Positions 7,298-15,904 are shown, numbered from the stretch's first letter. The stretch is DNA of 35,637 nucleotides from Stygiobacter sp. (GCA_006218045.1 VBWB01000012.1:1-35637), one strand, 5' to 3'. Program-made: numbers and translations. Notes: generated by a model not told the origin, from the sequence alone.

Positions 7298-8818
7298 TCA
7301 GAAGAAGCCCAAGGCCTTGGGGCTGTAGCTGACCAACAGGTTCTTGGTCTGCTGGTAATGGTCCAGCATCATGGCGTGGGTTTCGCGCCCGATGCCCGAT
7401 TGCTTGTAGCCGCCAAAGGCGGCATGGGCCGGATAGAGGTGATAGCAATTGGTCCACACCCGCCCGGCCTTGATGCCGCGCCCGAAGCGATAGGCGCGGT
7501 TGCCGTCGCGGGTCCAGATGCCCGAGCCCAGGCCGTACAAGGTGTCATTGGCCAGATGCAGCGCCTCGTCATCGTCCTTGAAGGTGGTCACCGCCACCAC
7601 CGGTCCGAAGATTTCCTCCTGGAAGATGCGCATGCGGTTATGGCCCTTGAACACGGTGGGCTTGACGTAATAACCGCCGGAAAGCTCGCCGCCCAGATCG
7701 GCGGCACCGCCGCCGGCCAGCACGGTGGCGCCCTCTTCCTTGCCGATGGCCATGTAGGACAGGATCTTTTCCAGCTGTTCCGACGACGCCTGGGCGCCGA
7801 TCATGGTGCTGGTGTCCAGCGGATTGCCTTGCTTGATGGCGCCGACGCGGACCAGGGCGCGCTCCATGAAGCGATCATACAGGCTTTCATGGATCAAGGC
7901 GCGGGACGGGCAGGTGCACACCTCGCCCTGATTGAGGGCGAACATGACGAAGCCTTCGATGGCTTTGTCGAAGAAATCATCATCGGCGGCGGCGACGTCG
8001 GGGAAGAAGATGTTGGGCGACTTGCCGCCCAGTTCCAAGGTGACCGGGATCAGGTTCTGACTGGCATATTGCATGATCAGCCGACCGGTGGTGGTCTCGC
8101 CGGTGAAGGCGATCTTGGCGATGCGCGGGGAAGAGGCCAGCGGCTTGCCGGCTTCGACGCCGAAGCCGTTGACCACGTTGATGACGCCGGGCGGCAGGAT
8201 GTCGGCGATCAGTTCCATCAGCACCATGATGCCGATGGGGGTCTGCTCCGCCGGTTTCAGCACCACGCAATTGCCCGCGGCGATGGCCGGGGCCAGCTTC
8301 CATACCGCCATCAGGATGGGGAAGTTCCACGGGATGATCTGACCGACCACGCCCAAGGGCTCGTGCAGGTGATAGGCGACGGTATCGGCATCCAACTCGG
8401 CCAGGCTGCCTTCCTGGGCGCGGATGCAGCCGGCGAAATAGCGGAAATGGTCGATGGCCAGCGGCATGTCGGCGGCCAGGGTCTCGCGGATCGGCTTGCC
8501 GTTATCGACGCATTCGGCATAAGCCAGCTTTTCCAGATTGGCTTCCATGCGGTCGGCGATGCGGTTCATCACCAAGGCGCGCTCGGCCACGCTGGTATGG
8601 CCCCATTTGGGCGCGGCGGCATGGGCGGCATCAAGAGCCAGTTCGATATCCTCGGCGCTTGAGCGTGCCGCTTGGCAGAACACCTTGCCGGTGATCGGGG
8701 TGACGTTGTCGAAATACTCGCCCTTGACCGGGGCGACCCACTTACCGCCGATGAAATTGTCGTAGCGGGGCTTGAACTGAACCGGGGCTTCGGCGGTGCC
8801 GGGCGCGGCATAGAGCAT
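7298..8818 (-). CDS. NAD-dependent aldehyde dehydrogenase (acetaldehyde dehydrogenase type)
   Basis: 506 residues, full length for the AldA/ExaC-type aldehyde dehydrogenases, which oxidise acetaldehyde and similar aldehydes to acids. Visible motifs are the NAD-binding [21 protein letters not shown] region, the catalytic base Glu262 in LELGGKSPN and the nucleophile Cys301 in [11 protein letters not shown]. It is cytoplasmic. The ATG at 8818 has AGGGAGGA 5 nt upstream; the longer frame beginning at 8899 has no support. A -24/-12 promoter (8873-8887) places it under sigma-54, and the divergent activator gene (9072-10964) is its likely regulator. A short hairpin (8842-8858) lies in the leader. 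The DUF779 partner gene follows after a terminator. Confidence 0.95.
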   Translation of the reverse strand: MLYAAPGTAEAPVQFKPRYDNFIGGKWVAPVKGEYFDNVTPITGKVFCQAARSSAEDIELALDAAHAAAPKWGHTSVAERALVMNRIADRMEANLEKLAYAECVDNGKPIRETLAADMPLAIDHFRYFAGCIRAQEGSLAELDADTVAYHLHEPLGVVGQIIPWNFPILMAVWKLAPAIAAGNCVVLKPAEQTPIGIMVLMELIADILPPGVINVVNGFGVEAGKPLASSPRIAKIAFTGETTTGRLIMQYASQNLIPVTLELGGKSPNIFFPDVAAADDDFFDKAIEGFVMFALNQGEVCTCPSRALIHESLYDRFMERALVRVGAIKQGNPLDTSTMIGAQASSEQLEKILSYMAIGKEEGATVLAGGGAADLGGELSGGYYVKPTVFKGHNRMRIFQEEIFGPVVAVTTFKDDDEALHLANDTLYGLGSGIWTRDGNRAYRFGRGIKAGRVWTNCYHLYPAHAAFGGYKQSGIGRETHAMMLDHYQQTKNLLVSYSPKALGFF

Positions 8819-8872
8819 GGAAATCCTCCCTGGATGGTCTGTCCCGCTTGCTGCGGGATCGGCCTTTTCTCC

Positions 8873-8887
8873 GCACGCCCCGTGCCA
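8873..8887 (-). promoter_or_regulatory. Sigma-54 (-24/-12) promoter of the aldehyde dehydrogenase gene
   Basis: On the minus strand TGGCAC (8887-8882) is followed by 5 nt and GTGC (8876-8873), differing from the TGGCAC-N5-TTGC consensus at one base. The essential GG and GC pairs are present at the right spacing. Transcription would start near 8862, about 44 nt before the ATG at 8818. A sigma-54 activator gene is divergently encoded 185 bp away. Confidence 0.85.
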
Positions 8888-8950
8888 CGGGCAAATCATT
8901 CAATTTCAACGCCTTGCCATCATCCCGCCCTGTGCCATCCGGGGACGGTG

Positions 8951-8965
8951 TGTCAAAACGGGACA
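8951..8965. promoter_or_regulatory. Candidate upstream activator site (TGTC-N7-GACA dyad)
   Basis: Inverted repeat TGTC (8951-8954), 7-nt spacer, GACA (8962-8965), about 64 bp upstream of the -24 element. That is a normal distance for an enhancer-type site of a sigma-54 activator. It lies in the divergent intergenic region and could serve the AcoR-like protein. The arms are short, so this is tentative. Confidence 0.45.
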
Positions 8966-9071
8966 GTTGCGGCGCACACCCAGGTTTTGCTTGCTTTCGC
9001 CCCCGGCCCTCTTCGACACTTGGGCCATAAAGGCAGCGGCGCCAAAGCCGCGCCGTCAGGGAGAACGCGAG

Positions 9072-10964
9072 ATGGAGATCGCCAAGGGGCACGCCCCCGG
9101 GCAGGCCCTGCGCCATGCCCGCCATCTGCTGGAATGCGGACAGATGCCGCCGGCGGGGCTGGTCAATCCGCTGGTCGCCCAGTCGTGGCAGCGCAGCCTG
9201 GGCGCCGGGCTGACGCCGTGGCGCGGCGACGAAACCCCGCATCTGTCGGCGCCGCAATTATCGCAAGCGGTGGAACGCCGGCGCGAGTTGGTGACACGGG
9301 CGCGCCCGGTGATGGAATACCTGCACGCCCAGACCCGCGGCTCGGGCTCCATGGTCATTCTGGCCGACGAACACGGCGTGGTGCTGGAAACCCTGGGCGA
9401 TGCCGATTTCCTCAGCCGGGCCGAGCGGGTGGCGCTGAGGCCCGGCGCCTCGTGGCACGAAAGCCATCGCGGCACCAACGCCATCGGCACCGCCTTGGCC
9501 GAGGCGGCGGCGGTCAGCGTCCATGGCGGTGAACACTTCCTCGACCATAACGGCTTTCTCACCTGCGCCGCCGCCCCGGTCGCCGGCCCCGACGGCCAGT
9601 TGCTGGGGGTGCTGGACATCTCCGGCCATCGCCGGTCCCGCCATCCGCATACCAATGGCCTGGTCAGCGCCGCCGCCCATATGATCGAAAACCGTCTGTT
9701 CGAGGCCCGGCACGAAGCCGCCTTGCGCCTGCGTCTGCATCCCCAGCCCGACGGCATCGGCACCCTGGCCGAAGGCCTGCTGGCCATTGCCAGCGATGGC
9801 CGCATCATCGGCGCCAACCGCGCCGCCACCGTCTTGCTGAACCTGCATCACGGCCAGTTGGGGCAGGTGCGCTTGGGGCAGCGCCTGCATGTGGATTTGG
9901 ATCGGCTGCTGGATTGGGGCCACAGCCATCCCGGCGCGCCGCTGCTGGCCGATGCCCAAGGCGGCCAACGCTTGTTCCTGCGGGTGGAACCGCCACCTCG
10001 ACGGCATAAAACCACCATCATGCCGGCGCCGCACCGCACCGATGCGCTGTCGGCGTTGGAGAGCGGCGACGAGGCCATGTCCCTGGCCATAGCGCGCGCC
10101 CGCAAGGTGGCGGGCAAAGCCATCCCCTTGCTGCTGATGGGGGAATCCGGGGTGGGCAAGGAAGTCTTCGCCCAGGCGGTGCATGAATGTGGCCCGCGGG
10201 CCAAGGCCCCCTTCGTCGCCGTCAATTGCGCCGCCCTGCCCGAACATCTGATCGAGGCGGAACTGTTCGGCTATGCCCCCGGCGCCTTCACCGGCGCCCG
10301 CAAGGAGGGATGCCCGGGCCGCATCCGTCAGGCCCAGGGCGGCACGCTGTTCCTGGATGAAATCGGCGACATGCCGGCCAGCCTGCAAAGCCGCTTGCTG
10401 CGGGTGTTGCAGGATCGTCAGGTGGTGCCGTTGGGCGGGGCCAAGCCGGTCACCGTCGATTTCGCCCTGATCGCCGCCACCCACCAGCCGTTGAAACAGG
10501 CCATGGCCGAAGGTCGCTTCCGCGCCGATCTGTATTATCGCCTGAACGGCCTGACCCTGACCTTGCCGCCCTTGCGCCAACGTTCCGATCTTTTGACCCT
10601 GGCGGCACGCCTGTTGGATCAGATCGAACCGGGCGGCGGTCTGGCCCTGTCCGATCAGGTGGCCGCTGGCTTCGCCGCTTATGGCTGGCCCGGCAATATC
10701 CGTCAACTCGCCAATGTGCTGCGCACCGCCTGCGCCCTGCGGGAAGCGGGGGAAACCCGTATCCGCTGGCGCCATCTGCCCGAGGATCTGATCGAGGATC
10801 TGGGACAGAAGTCGGTCGCCGCCGATACGGTCACCGGCGATCTCCGCAGCCTGTCCGACAGCCTGATGGAACAGACGGTGCAGGCCTGCGGCGGCAACAT
10901 GTCGCAGGCGGCCAAGCGCCTGGGCATCAGCCGCAATACCTTGTACCGGCGGCTGCGGGGATAG
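9072..10964 (+). CDS. Sigma-54-dependent AcoR-type transcriptional activator
   Basis: 630 residues. An N-terminal sensory part of about 300 residues includes a GAF-like domain (HESHRGTNAIGTALAEAAAV to LLGVLDISG). An AAA+ domain follows, with Walker A GESGVGKE near residue 357, the sigma-54-contacting GAFTGA loop near 403 and Walker B LFLDEIGD near 427. A C-terminal Fis-type helix-turn-helix ends the protein (MSQAAKRLGISRNTLYRRL). This is the layout of AcoR, which activates acetoin and aldehyde genes. The ATG at 9072 follows AGGGAGA at good spacing; the longer frame from 8817 runs through the promoter region and is rejected. The likely target is the divergent aldehyde dehydrogenase. The inducer is unknown, perhaps the aldehyde or its alcohol. 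Confidence 0.93.
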   Translation: MEIAKGHAPGQALRHARHLLECGQMPPAGLVNPLVAQSWQRSLGAGLTPWRGDETPHLSAPQLSQAVERRRELVTRARPVMEYLHAQTRGSGSMVILADEHGVVLETLGDADFLSRAERVALRPGASWHESHRGTNAIGTALAEAAAVSVHGGEHFLDHNGFLTCAAAPVAGPDGQLLGVLDISGHRRSRHPHTNGLVSAAAHMIENRLFEARHEAALRLRLHPQPDGIGTLAEGLLAIASDGRIIGANRAATVLLNLHHGQLGQVRLGQRLHVDLDRLLDWGHSHPGAPLLADAQGGQRLFLRVEPPPRRHKTTIMPAPHRTDALSALESGDEAMSLAIARARKVAGKAIPLLLMGESGVGKEVFAQAVHECGPRAKAPFVAVNCAALPEHLIEAELFGYAPGAFTGARKEGCPGRIRQAQGGTLFLDEIGDMPASLQSRLLRVLQDRQVVPLGGAKPVTVDFALIAATHQPLKQAMAEGRFRADLYYRLNGLTLTLPPLRQRSDLLTLAARLLDQIEPGGGLALSDQVAAGFAAYGWPGNIRQLANVLRTACALREAGETRIRWRHLPEDLIEDLGQKSVAADTVTGDLRSLSDSLMEQTVQACGGNMSQAAKRLGISRNTLYRRLRG

Positions 10965-11019
10965 ATCGGCTGTTCTGTGCGGCCCCCATGGTAGTGGGGG
11001 TGGATAGAACCAGCCGCAA

Positions 11020-11083
11020 CACGGATGGACGCGGATAGGCACGGATAAACGCGGATTTTAGATTTTATCCGCGCCCATCCGTG
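11020..11083. repeat. CACGGAT...ACGCGGAT direct and inverted repeats
   Basis: Three related 17-18 bp units: direct copies at 11020-11037 and 11040-11056, and an inverted copy at 11066-11083. The outer two can pair with one mismatch. Similar short repeats are commonly dispersed between genes in proteobacteria; here the array abuts the larger inverted repeat that follows. Confidence 0.75.
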
Positions 11084-11256
11084 CAGCCCGCTGGCGAGCC
11101 TATGAATTTATTACCGTTTCCACCTTTCACCCCGTCATACCCGCGCAGGCGGGTATCCAGGAGTCGCGGAAAAGGCGGTGGTGCACCCTCTGGACTCCCG
11201 CCTGCGCGGGAGTGACGGCAAAGGGGGGATAAATTCACAGGCTCGCCACGGGCTGC
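11083..11256. repeat. Long imperfect inverted repeat, MITE/REP-like
   Basis: Left arm 11083-11160 and right arm 11190-11256 match each other in inverted orientation around a 29-bp centre. The inner arms (11133-11160 and 11190-11217) pair over 28 bp with two mismatches and carry the CCCGCGCAGGCGGG core. The outer parts share GCAGCCCG, GGCGAGCCT and TGAATTTAT. There is no reading frame, so if mobile it would be non-autonomous. Confidence 0.75.
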
Positions 11257-11300
11257 TGGATATGTCCGCCCACCCTGCCATAGGACCGTGCACAACCGCC

Positions 11301-12320
11301 CTATTTCCCCGGCGCACCCATGCTGGTGGAATGCTCGAAATGCAGCGCCTCGCCCGGATGGGCGGCTTCATAGGCCGAATGGGCGGCGCGCGCCGCTTCG
11401 GCGAAGCCGGACAGGATCAGCTTCAGCTTGCCCGGATAGGTGCAGATGTCGCCGGCGGCGAAGATGCCGGGCACGCTGGTCTGCATGCTGGCCGGATCGA
11501 CACCGATGACGTTCTTGTCCATGGCCAGGCCCCATTGGGCGATGGGGCCGAGTTCGGTCGCCAGACCGAAGAACGGCAGCAGCACATCGGCGGCCAGGGT
11601 GCGGGTCTGACCGTCCAAGGTGGCGACGACGACACTGTGCAACTGGCCCCTGGCGCCGCCCAGGCCGTGCAATTGATAGGGCACCACCAATTCGATCTTG
11701 CCGGCTTCCGACAGCGCCTTCAGCTTGGCTTCCGATTCGGGGGCGGCGCGGAACTTGGGCCGGCGGTGCACCACCTGGACGCTGGCCGCCAGTTCGGATA
11801 GCGAGATGGCCCAATCGACGGCGGAATCGCCGCCGCCGGCGATCACTACCCTTTTGCCGCGGAAATCCTCGCGCCGGGTGACGAAGTAATTGACGCCAAC
11901 GCCCTGACCCTGGCCCTCATAGGCCTGCAAACCGTCCAGGGGCGGGCGGTTGGGGCCGAAGGCGCCGCTGCCGGCGGCGACGATCACCACCTTGGCCATG
12001 ATCTCGGTGCCGTCGGACAAGGTGCAGCGCCAGCCGGCATCGGTCTTGTCCAGGCCGGTCATCTGCCGGCCCAGATGATAGATGGGGCCGAACGGCGCCG
12101 CCTGCGCCTCTAATTGCTCGATCAGATCGGCGGCCAGGATGCTGGGCTGGGCCGGCACGTCATAGATGGGCTTTTCCGGGTAAAGCGCCGCGCATTGGCC
12201 GCCCACCGCGTCGAGCGCATCGACCACATGGCATTTCAGCCGCACCATGCCGCATTGAAACACCGCGAACAGGCCGGCAGGGCCGGCGCCAACGACGACA
12301 ACGTCGGTTTCGTGCTTCAT
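11301..12320 (-). CDS. Ferredoxin--NADP(+) reductase, thioredoxin-reductase-like type
   Basis: 339 residues. The N-terminal FAD-binding motif is VVVVGAGPAGLFAVFQCGM, the second Rossmann motif for NADP(H) is IAGGGDSAVDWAISL, and the C-terminal FAD segment is FAAGDICTYPGKLKLILSGF. The CxxC redox pair of thioredoxin reductase is absent, which together with the length indicates the homodimeric FNR class of Gram-positives and alphaproteobacteria. It would pass electrons between NADPH and ferredoxin or flavodoxin in the cytoplasm. The ATG at 12320 is favoured because AGGGGA lies 6-7 nt upstream; ATG 12326 is too close to it. It follows the HAD gene on the same strand, about 10 bp after its stop. 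Confidence 0.92.
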   Translation of the reverse strand: MKHETDVVVVGAGPAGLFAVFQCGMVRLKCHVVDALDAVGGQCAALYPEKPIYDVPAQPSILAADLIEQLEAQAAPFGPIYHLGRQMTGLDKTDAGWRCTLSDGTEIMAKVVIVAAGSGAFGPNRPPLDGLQAYEGQGQGVGVNYFVTRREDFRGKRVVIAGGGDSAVDWAISLSELAASVQVVHRRPKFRAAPESEAKLKALSEAGKIELVVPYQLHGLGGARGQLHSVVVATLDGQTRTLAADVLLPFFGLATELGPIAQWGLAMDKNVIGVDPASMQTSVPGIFAAGDICTYPGKLKLILSGFAEAARAAHSAYEAAHPGEALHFEHSTSMGAPGK

Positions 12321-12330
12321 GGTCATTCCC

Positions 12331-13200
12331 CTACCAGATAAACGTACGAATGGCGGCGGCGGGCACGTCGCCGTGGGCCGCGACGAAGTGGTCCAAGCGA
12401 TCCTGGGCCGGATCGTCGCCGGGCTTGATGCCCAGATCCTTGGCATGAATGCCTTGGGTGACGAACACCGCCCCGGCCAGACCGGCTTGATTGGCGCCGC
12501 GCACATCGGTGTGCAGGGCGTCGCCCACCGCCATCACCCGCGCCGCCGGCAGGCCCAGAACCCGCAACGCCTGGGCATAGATGGCCGGATCGGGCTTGCC
12601 GCGCATGGAGACGGTTCCGCCCATCTCGGCATAGCGTTCGGCCAAGGCGCCGGCGCACACCACCGGTTGGCCCTGGCGCATGACCACCAGATCGGGATTG
12701 GCGCAGACCATGGGCAGTCGGCGTTCCAACGCCTGCTTCATCGCCGGCACGTAATCCTCCACCGTTTCCTCCACGTCCCAGGGACCGGTGTTGAGGATGA
12801 AATCGGCATGGGCCAGATCGACGGCGACATAATCCAGGCCTTCAAACACGTTGGCGTCGCGCTCCGGCCCCATGTGATAGAGGTTGCGGCCCAGGACGGC
12901 ATAGAACGGGTCGGTGCGGGCCTGAAGTTCCAGATGCACCGCCTCGCCCGAGGACAGCACGTAATCGTAAAGCGCACGCTCGATGCCCATGCGGGCCAGT
13001 TGCTCGACCAGAGCCTCGGCCCGGCGCGGCGCGTTCGACAACAGCAGGCTTTGCTTGCCGGCAGCGCGCAAAGCCACCAGGGTGTCGCGGGCGCCGGCAT
13101 AGGCCTCGACCCCGTCATGGATGACGCCCCACAAATCCAGGATGAAGGCGTCGGCCCGATCGGCCAGGACCGACAGGCCGGAAATCAGCGGTATGCTCAT
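12331..13200 (-). CDS. HAD superfamily class IIA hydrolase (TIGR01459-like)
   Basis: 289 residues. Motif I is FILDLWGVIHDG with nucleophile Asp22, the cap region is of the class IIA (NagD-like) type, and motif IV is VMAVGDALHTDVRGANQAG. Position +2 after the nucleophile is Trp where most HAD phosphatases have the general acid Asp; this DLWGV form is typical of this particular subfamily, whose substrate is unknown. The start overlaps the pyrD stop in ATGATGA: ATG 13203 or 13200, with GGGGG spaced better for 13200. It is therefore translationally coupled to pyrD and probably co-transcribed with the ferredoxin reductase downstream. Confidence 0.88.
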   Translation of the reverse strand: MSIPLISGLSVLADRADAFILDLWGVIHDGVEAYAGARDTLVALRAAGKQSLLLSNAPRRAEALVEQLARMGIERALYDYVLSSGEAVHLELQARTDPFYAVLGRNLYHMGPERDANVFEGLDYVAVDLAHADFILNTGPWDVEETVEDYVPAMKQALERRLPMVCANPDLVVMRQGQPVVCAGALAERYAEMGGTVSMRGKPDPAIYAQALRVLGLPAARVMAVGDALHTDVRGANQAGLAGAVFVTQGIHAKDLGIKPGDDPAQDRLDHFVAAHGDVPAAAIRTFIW

Positions 13201-14267
13201 CATTTCCCCCGGTGGTCGGCGCCGATGGCCTGGATGATGGAGGTATAGCCGTCGGCGGCCAACAGCTCGATCAGCCCCTGGTTGATGCGCTCGACCAGGG
13301 CCGTGCCCTGATAGACCAGGGCGGAATAGACCTGCACCAGCGACGCACCGGCCTTGATCTTGGCATAGGCGTCGGCAGCCGAGGCGATGCCGCCGGCGCC
13401 GACCAGCGGCAGCTTGCCCTCGGTCAGCGCATACATGCGGTAGAGCACGGCGGTGGACGGCGCCAGCAGCGGCGCGCCGGACAGGCCGCCGGTTTCCTTG
13501 GCCTGCGGGCTTTGCAAGCTGGCGGGCCGGGCGATGGTGGTGTTGGAGACGATCAGCCCATCCAGGCTGCCGGCGATGGCAATTGCAGCGATGTCGGCCA
13601 GATCCTCGTCGTTGAGATCAGGCGCGATCTTCAGCAACAGCGGCGGGCGCTTGGCCCCTTCGCTGGCCAGATCAAGGGCGGTGCGGGTGCGGCCCACCAG
13701 ACCCTCCAACTGGTCGCGGCTCTGCAAGGCGCGCAAGCCCGGCGTGTTGGGCGACGACACGTTGATGACCATGTAATCGCAATAGGCCGCCAGTCGCGAC
13801 GCGCCTTTTTCGTAATCGGAGGCAGCGTCCTCGGTATCCTTGTTCTTGCCCAGATTGGCGCCGACGATGCCGATGCGCGGGCGCCGTTGCAGGCGTGCCG
13901 CCACCGCGTCGAGGCCTTCATTGTTGAAGCCCATGCGGTTGATCACCGCCCCGTCCTCGACCAGACGGAACATGCGTGGCTTGGGGTTGCCCGGCTGCGG
14001 CCTGGGCGTCACCGAGCCGATCTCGACGAAGCCGAAGCCCTGGCCCAGCATGGAATCGGGCACCTCGGCATTCTTGTCGAAGCCGGCGGCGAGACCGACC
14101 GGATTGGGGAAACGCAGGCCCCACAAAGTCTGTTCCAGGCTGGCATGGGAGACGGCGCGGCGGCCCGGCACCAGCCCCGATTTCAGGGCGCGGATGGTCA
14201 GGCCGTGGGCCTGTTCGGGGTCGAGCTTGCGCAACAGCGGCCCCACCAGGGAATAAAGATCGGCCAT
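13200..14267 (-). CDS. pyrD: Dihydroorotate dehydrogenase (quinone), class 2
   Basis: 355 residues. It oxidises dihydroorotate to orotate in pyrimidine synthesis, passing electrons through FMN to membrane quinone. The N-terminal helical extension (MADLYSLVGPLLRKLDPEQAH) marks the membrane-associated class 2. Visible motifs are NPVGLAAGFDKN, GFVEIGSVTPRPQPGNPKPR, NRMGFNN, the substrate/catalytic VINVSSPNTPGLR segment with the catalytic Ser, and GGLSGAPL. The ATG at 14267 follows GAGGA at 5 nt and lies one base after the DUF952 stop (14269-14271), so the two are coupled. The longer frame from 14546 only reads through the DUF952 gene. Confidence 0.97.
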   Translation of the reverse strand: MADLYSLVGPLLRKLDPEQAHGLTIRALKSGLVPGRRAVSHASLEQTLWGLRFPNPVGLAAGFDKNAEVPDSMLGQGFGFVEIGSVTPRPQPGNPKPRMFRLVEDGAVINRMGFNNEGLDAVAARLQRRPRIGIVGANLGKNKDTEDAASDYEKGASRLAAYCDYMVINVSSPNTPGLRALQSRDQLEGLVGRTRTALDLASEGAKRPPLLLKIAPDLNDEDLADIAAIAIAGSLDGLIVSNTTIARPASLQSPQAKETGGLSGAPLLAPSTAVLYRMYALTEGKLPLVGAGGIASAADAYAKIKAGASLVQVYSALVYQGTALVERINQGLIELLAADGYTSIIQAIGADHRGK

Positions 14268-14268
14268 G

Positions 14269-14616
14269 TCAGTCCTCGAAGGCAGGAAAAAGATGCCGGC
14301 CATCGGCGCCCAAGGGCAACGTTCGGGCCGAACGGACCGCACCGGTCGGCAGCGGCCCATAAAGATGCGGAAACAACTGACCGCCGCGCGAGGGCTCCCA
14401 TTTGAGCGCATCGCCCAAGGCAGCGGCCTCGACCGCCAGCAACACCAGCCCGGCTTGCCCGGCGCGATGCTTGGCGGCGCTTTCGACCACCTGATCAGCG
14501 GTGGAAAAATGGATGAAGCCGTCGGCCACGTCCTGGGACGAGCCAAGATAGAAGCCGGAAGCCAGGGCGGCCTGCCATTCCTCGGCCCGGCACATATGAT
14601 AGATGAGAGCGGTCAT
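14269..14616 (-). CDS. DUF952 family protein
   Basis: 115 residues matching the DUF952 pattern: an N-terminal YHMCRAEEWQAA segment, the GFIHFSTADQV motif in the centre, and a conserved FPHLYGPLP near the C-terminus. These are small cytoplasmic proteins of unknown function found widely in bacteria. It directly precedes pyrD and its stop is one base from the pyrD start, so it is probably the first gene of a DUF952-pyrD-HAD-ferredoxin reductase group. I see no strong ribosome site before the ATG at 14616. Confidence 0.85.
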   Translation of the reverse strand: MTALIYHMCRAEEWQAALASGFYLGSSQDVADGFIHFSTADQVVESAAKHRAGQAGLVLLAVEAAALGDALKWEPSRGGQLFPHLYGPLPTGAVRSARTLPLGADGRHLFPAFED

Positions 14617-14690
14617 GATGGTGCGGACGATAGCTTAATTGGGGGGCGCATGCTAGTTTGAGGCACCTAAAACCAATGAGGGTTAAAGCT

Positions 14691-15236
14691 ATGCCAGATA
14701 CGTCATTTTACGAGATAGCTAGGTCAGCAACATCTCTTGGAAATGTTGGCATACTTGTGATGGCTGTTGGTGCACATAGAGCGTATTTCGCGACAAAAAC
14801 AGACGAATGCCTTACGCAGTGGCTGGCTAAAAGGAACTCAGAAATTGACAACCCTTCTGGTTTGCATGTTTTGCCGTACGCAATTGTAAACCTTGTAATA
14901 TTTTCGGTTATATTTATTCAATCTGGATTTCACTTCGTCTATGGATCAAAGCTTATGTCACATTCTCCCATTACAGCATCCATCGTTATATTTATATCTT
15001 TGATGGAGGTTGTCTTGGATTTTGTCTATATTTGGTTTGCGTTTACTCCGATTGGTTTGCTGTCTAGGTTCCAGAAGTGGATTGAGCGGAATTCCTACAG
15101 AAGTAAAAACGTATATGACTATAGATCTTATCTTTATAAGACATCTTTTGTGCTGGCTATGGTTGGGTCTCTTTTTCAGGCTGTTCACAATACCCTTGGT
15201 TCTAAGGTTATCTCTGTGATTGATTTTGTCGTTTAG
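14691..15236 (+). CDS. Orphan multi-pass membrane protein, AT-rich
   Basis: 181 residues with about four hydrophobic segments (near residues 12-32, 58-84, 92-120 and 148-175). No family is recognised. Base composition is clearly lower in GC than the neighbours, and codons rare elsewhere in the window (ATA, TTA, AGA, TCT) are frequent, which points to recent acquisition. The ATG at 14691 has GAGGG 8 nt upstream; the in-frame ATG at 14676 lacks a good site. It stands alone between the DUF952 gene (divergent) and nnrU (convergent). No integrase, repeat or tRNA is next to it, so the route of entry is not visible. Confidence 0.75.
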   Translation: MPDTSFYEIARSATSLGNVGILVMAVGAHRAYFATKTDECLTQWLAKRNSEIDNPSGLHVLPYAIVNLVIFSVIFIQSGFHFVYGSKLMSHSPITASIVIFISLMEVVLDFVYIWFAFTPIGLLSRFQKWIERNSYRSKNVYDYRSYLYKTSFVLAMVGSLFQAVHNTLGSKVISVIDFVV

Positions 15237-15251
15237 CGCAACCTTCTCTTC

Positions 15252-15881
15252 TCAAGGCAACGGCGACGCCCCGATGACCGGCGCATGCAGCCAGAGCAGC
15301 AGCGCATAGAGGGTCAATCCGGCCAGGGGCCGCAACCAGCCCATTTCCACCAGCAGGGCCGCATGGGGTTTCGCCGTCAACGCGGCCAAGTGGTCCCAAT
15401 CGGCCAAAACCCGCTGGCGCTTGGCGTCGAGCAGACGCGGGCCGAGCACAGCCAAAGCCAGCAGGGGGGCGAAGATCATCAGCGCCGCCACGTCGCCATT
15501 GGGCACCATGTGGGCGCCGGCCCACAGGGCCAGCCCCCACAGGATAGGGTGGCGGGTCAGGCGCAGCAGGCCGGGATGGGCGGGATCATAGCCGCGCCGG
15601 CCCGGTCCGATGGAAAACGGGTTGGGGGTGGTCATCCCCGCCGCCAGCAACAGGCAGGCCGGCAGCATGAGGACGGGCGGCACCCAGCGCATCCACGGCG
15701 CCTGTTCCCACAGCAAGACGGTGGGGGCGGCCTGATAGGCGACGATGATCCAGGCCAGCAAGGCCAGCGACAGGACGGAATAGGCGATGGAGAAACCGGC
15801 GACGCCACCCAGGACGGCCTCGGCCCGGCGGCGGAAGCCCGGATGGTTGGTCAGGCGGTGACTGACCAGGAAGACCAGCAC
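15252..15881 (-). CDS. NnrU family membrane protein
   Basis: About 209 residues with five or six hydrophobic segments and the NnrU-type motifs NPFSIGPG and RLTRHPILWGLALWAGAHM. NnrU-like proteins were named from denitrifiers but are distributed more widely; some relatives act in carotenoid or fatty-acid chemistry, so the role here is open. The only standard start is GTG at 15881, which would cut into the first membrane helix. The frame stays open upstream through the folD stop with CTG codons but no ATG. The true N-terminus may therefore lie upstream. It directly follows folD. Confidence 0.82.
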   Translation of the reverse strand: MLVFLVSHRLTNHPGFRRRAEAVLGGVAGFSIAYSVLSLALLAWIIVAYQAAPTVLLWEQAPWMRWVPPVLMLPACLLLAAGMTTPNPFSIGPGRRGYDPAHPGLLRLTRHPILWGLALWAGAHMVPNGDVAALMIFAPLLALAVLGPRLLDAKRQRVLADWDHLAALTAKPHAALLVEMGWLRPLAGLTLYALLLWLHAPVIGASPLP

Positions 15882-15904
15882 CGCCAGGGCCAGATGGGCG
15901 AGCC

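Larger units (their letters stand above)
10965..11300. other. Gene-free interval with repeats
   Basis: 336 bp between the activator gene and the convergent ferredoxin-NADP reductase gene. It holds a weak hairpin (CCCCCA 10983-10988 with TGGGGG 10995-11000), an array of CACGGAT-type repeats (11020-11083) and a long imperfect inverted repeat (11083-11256). I see no coding sequence with a plausible start and protein character. Confidence 0.8.

Noticed and set aside
9258-11042. 594-residue minus-strand frame opposite the sigma-54 activator
   Set aside because: Shadow of the activator gene, no family motif, no ribosome site.
15252-15881. Reading nnrU as evidence of a denitrification cluster
   Set aside because: No nir, nor or nos genes are nearby; the family is widespread outside denitrifiers and here follows folD.
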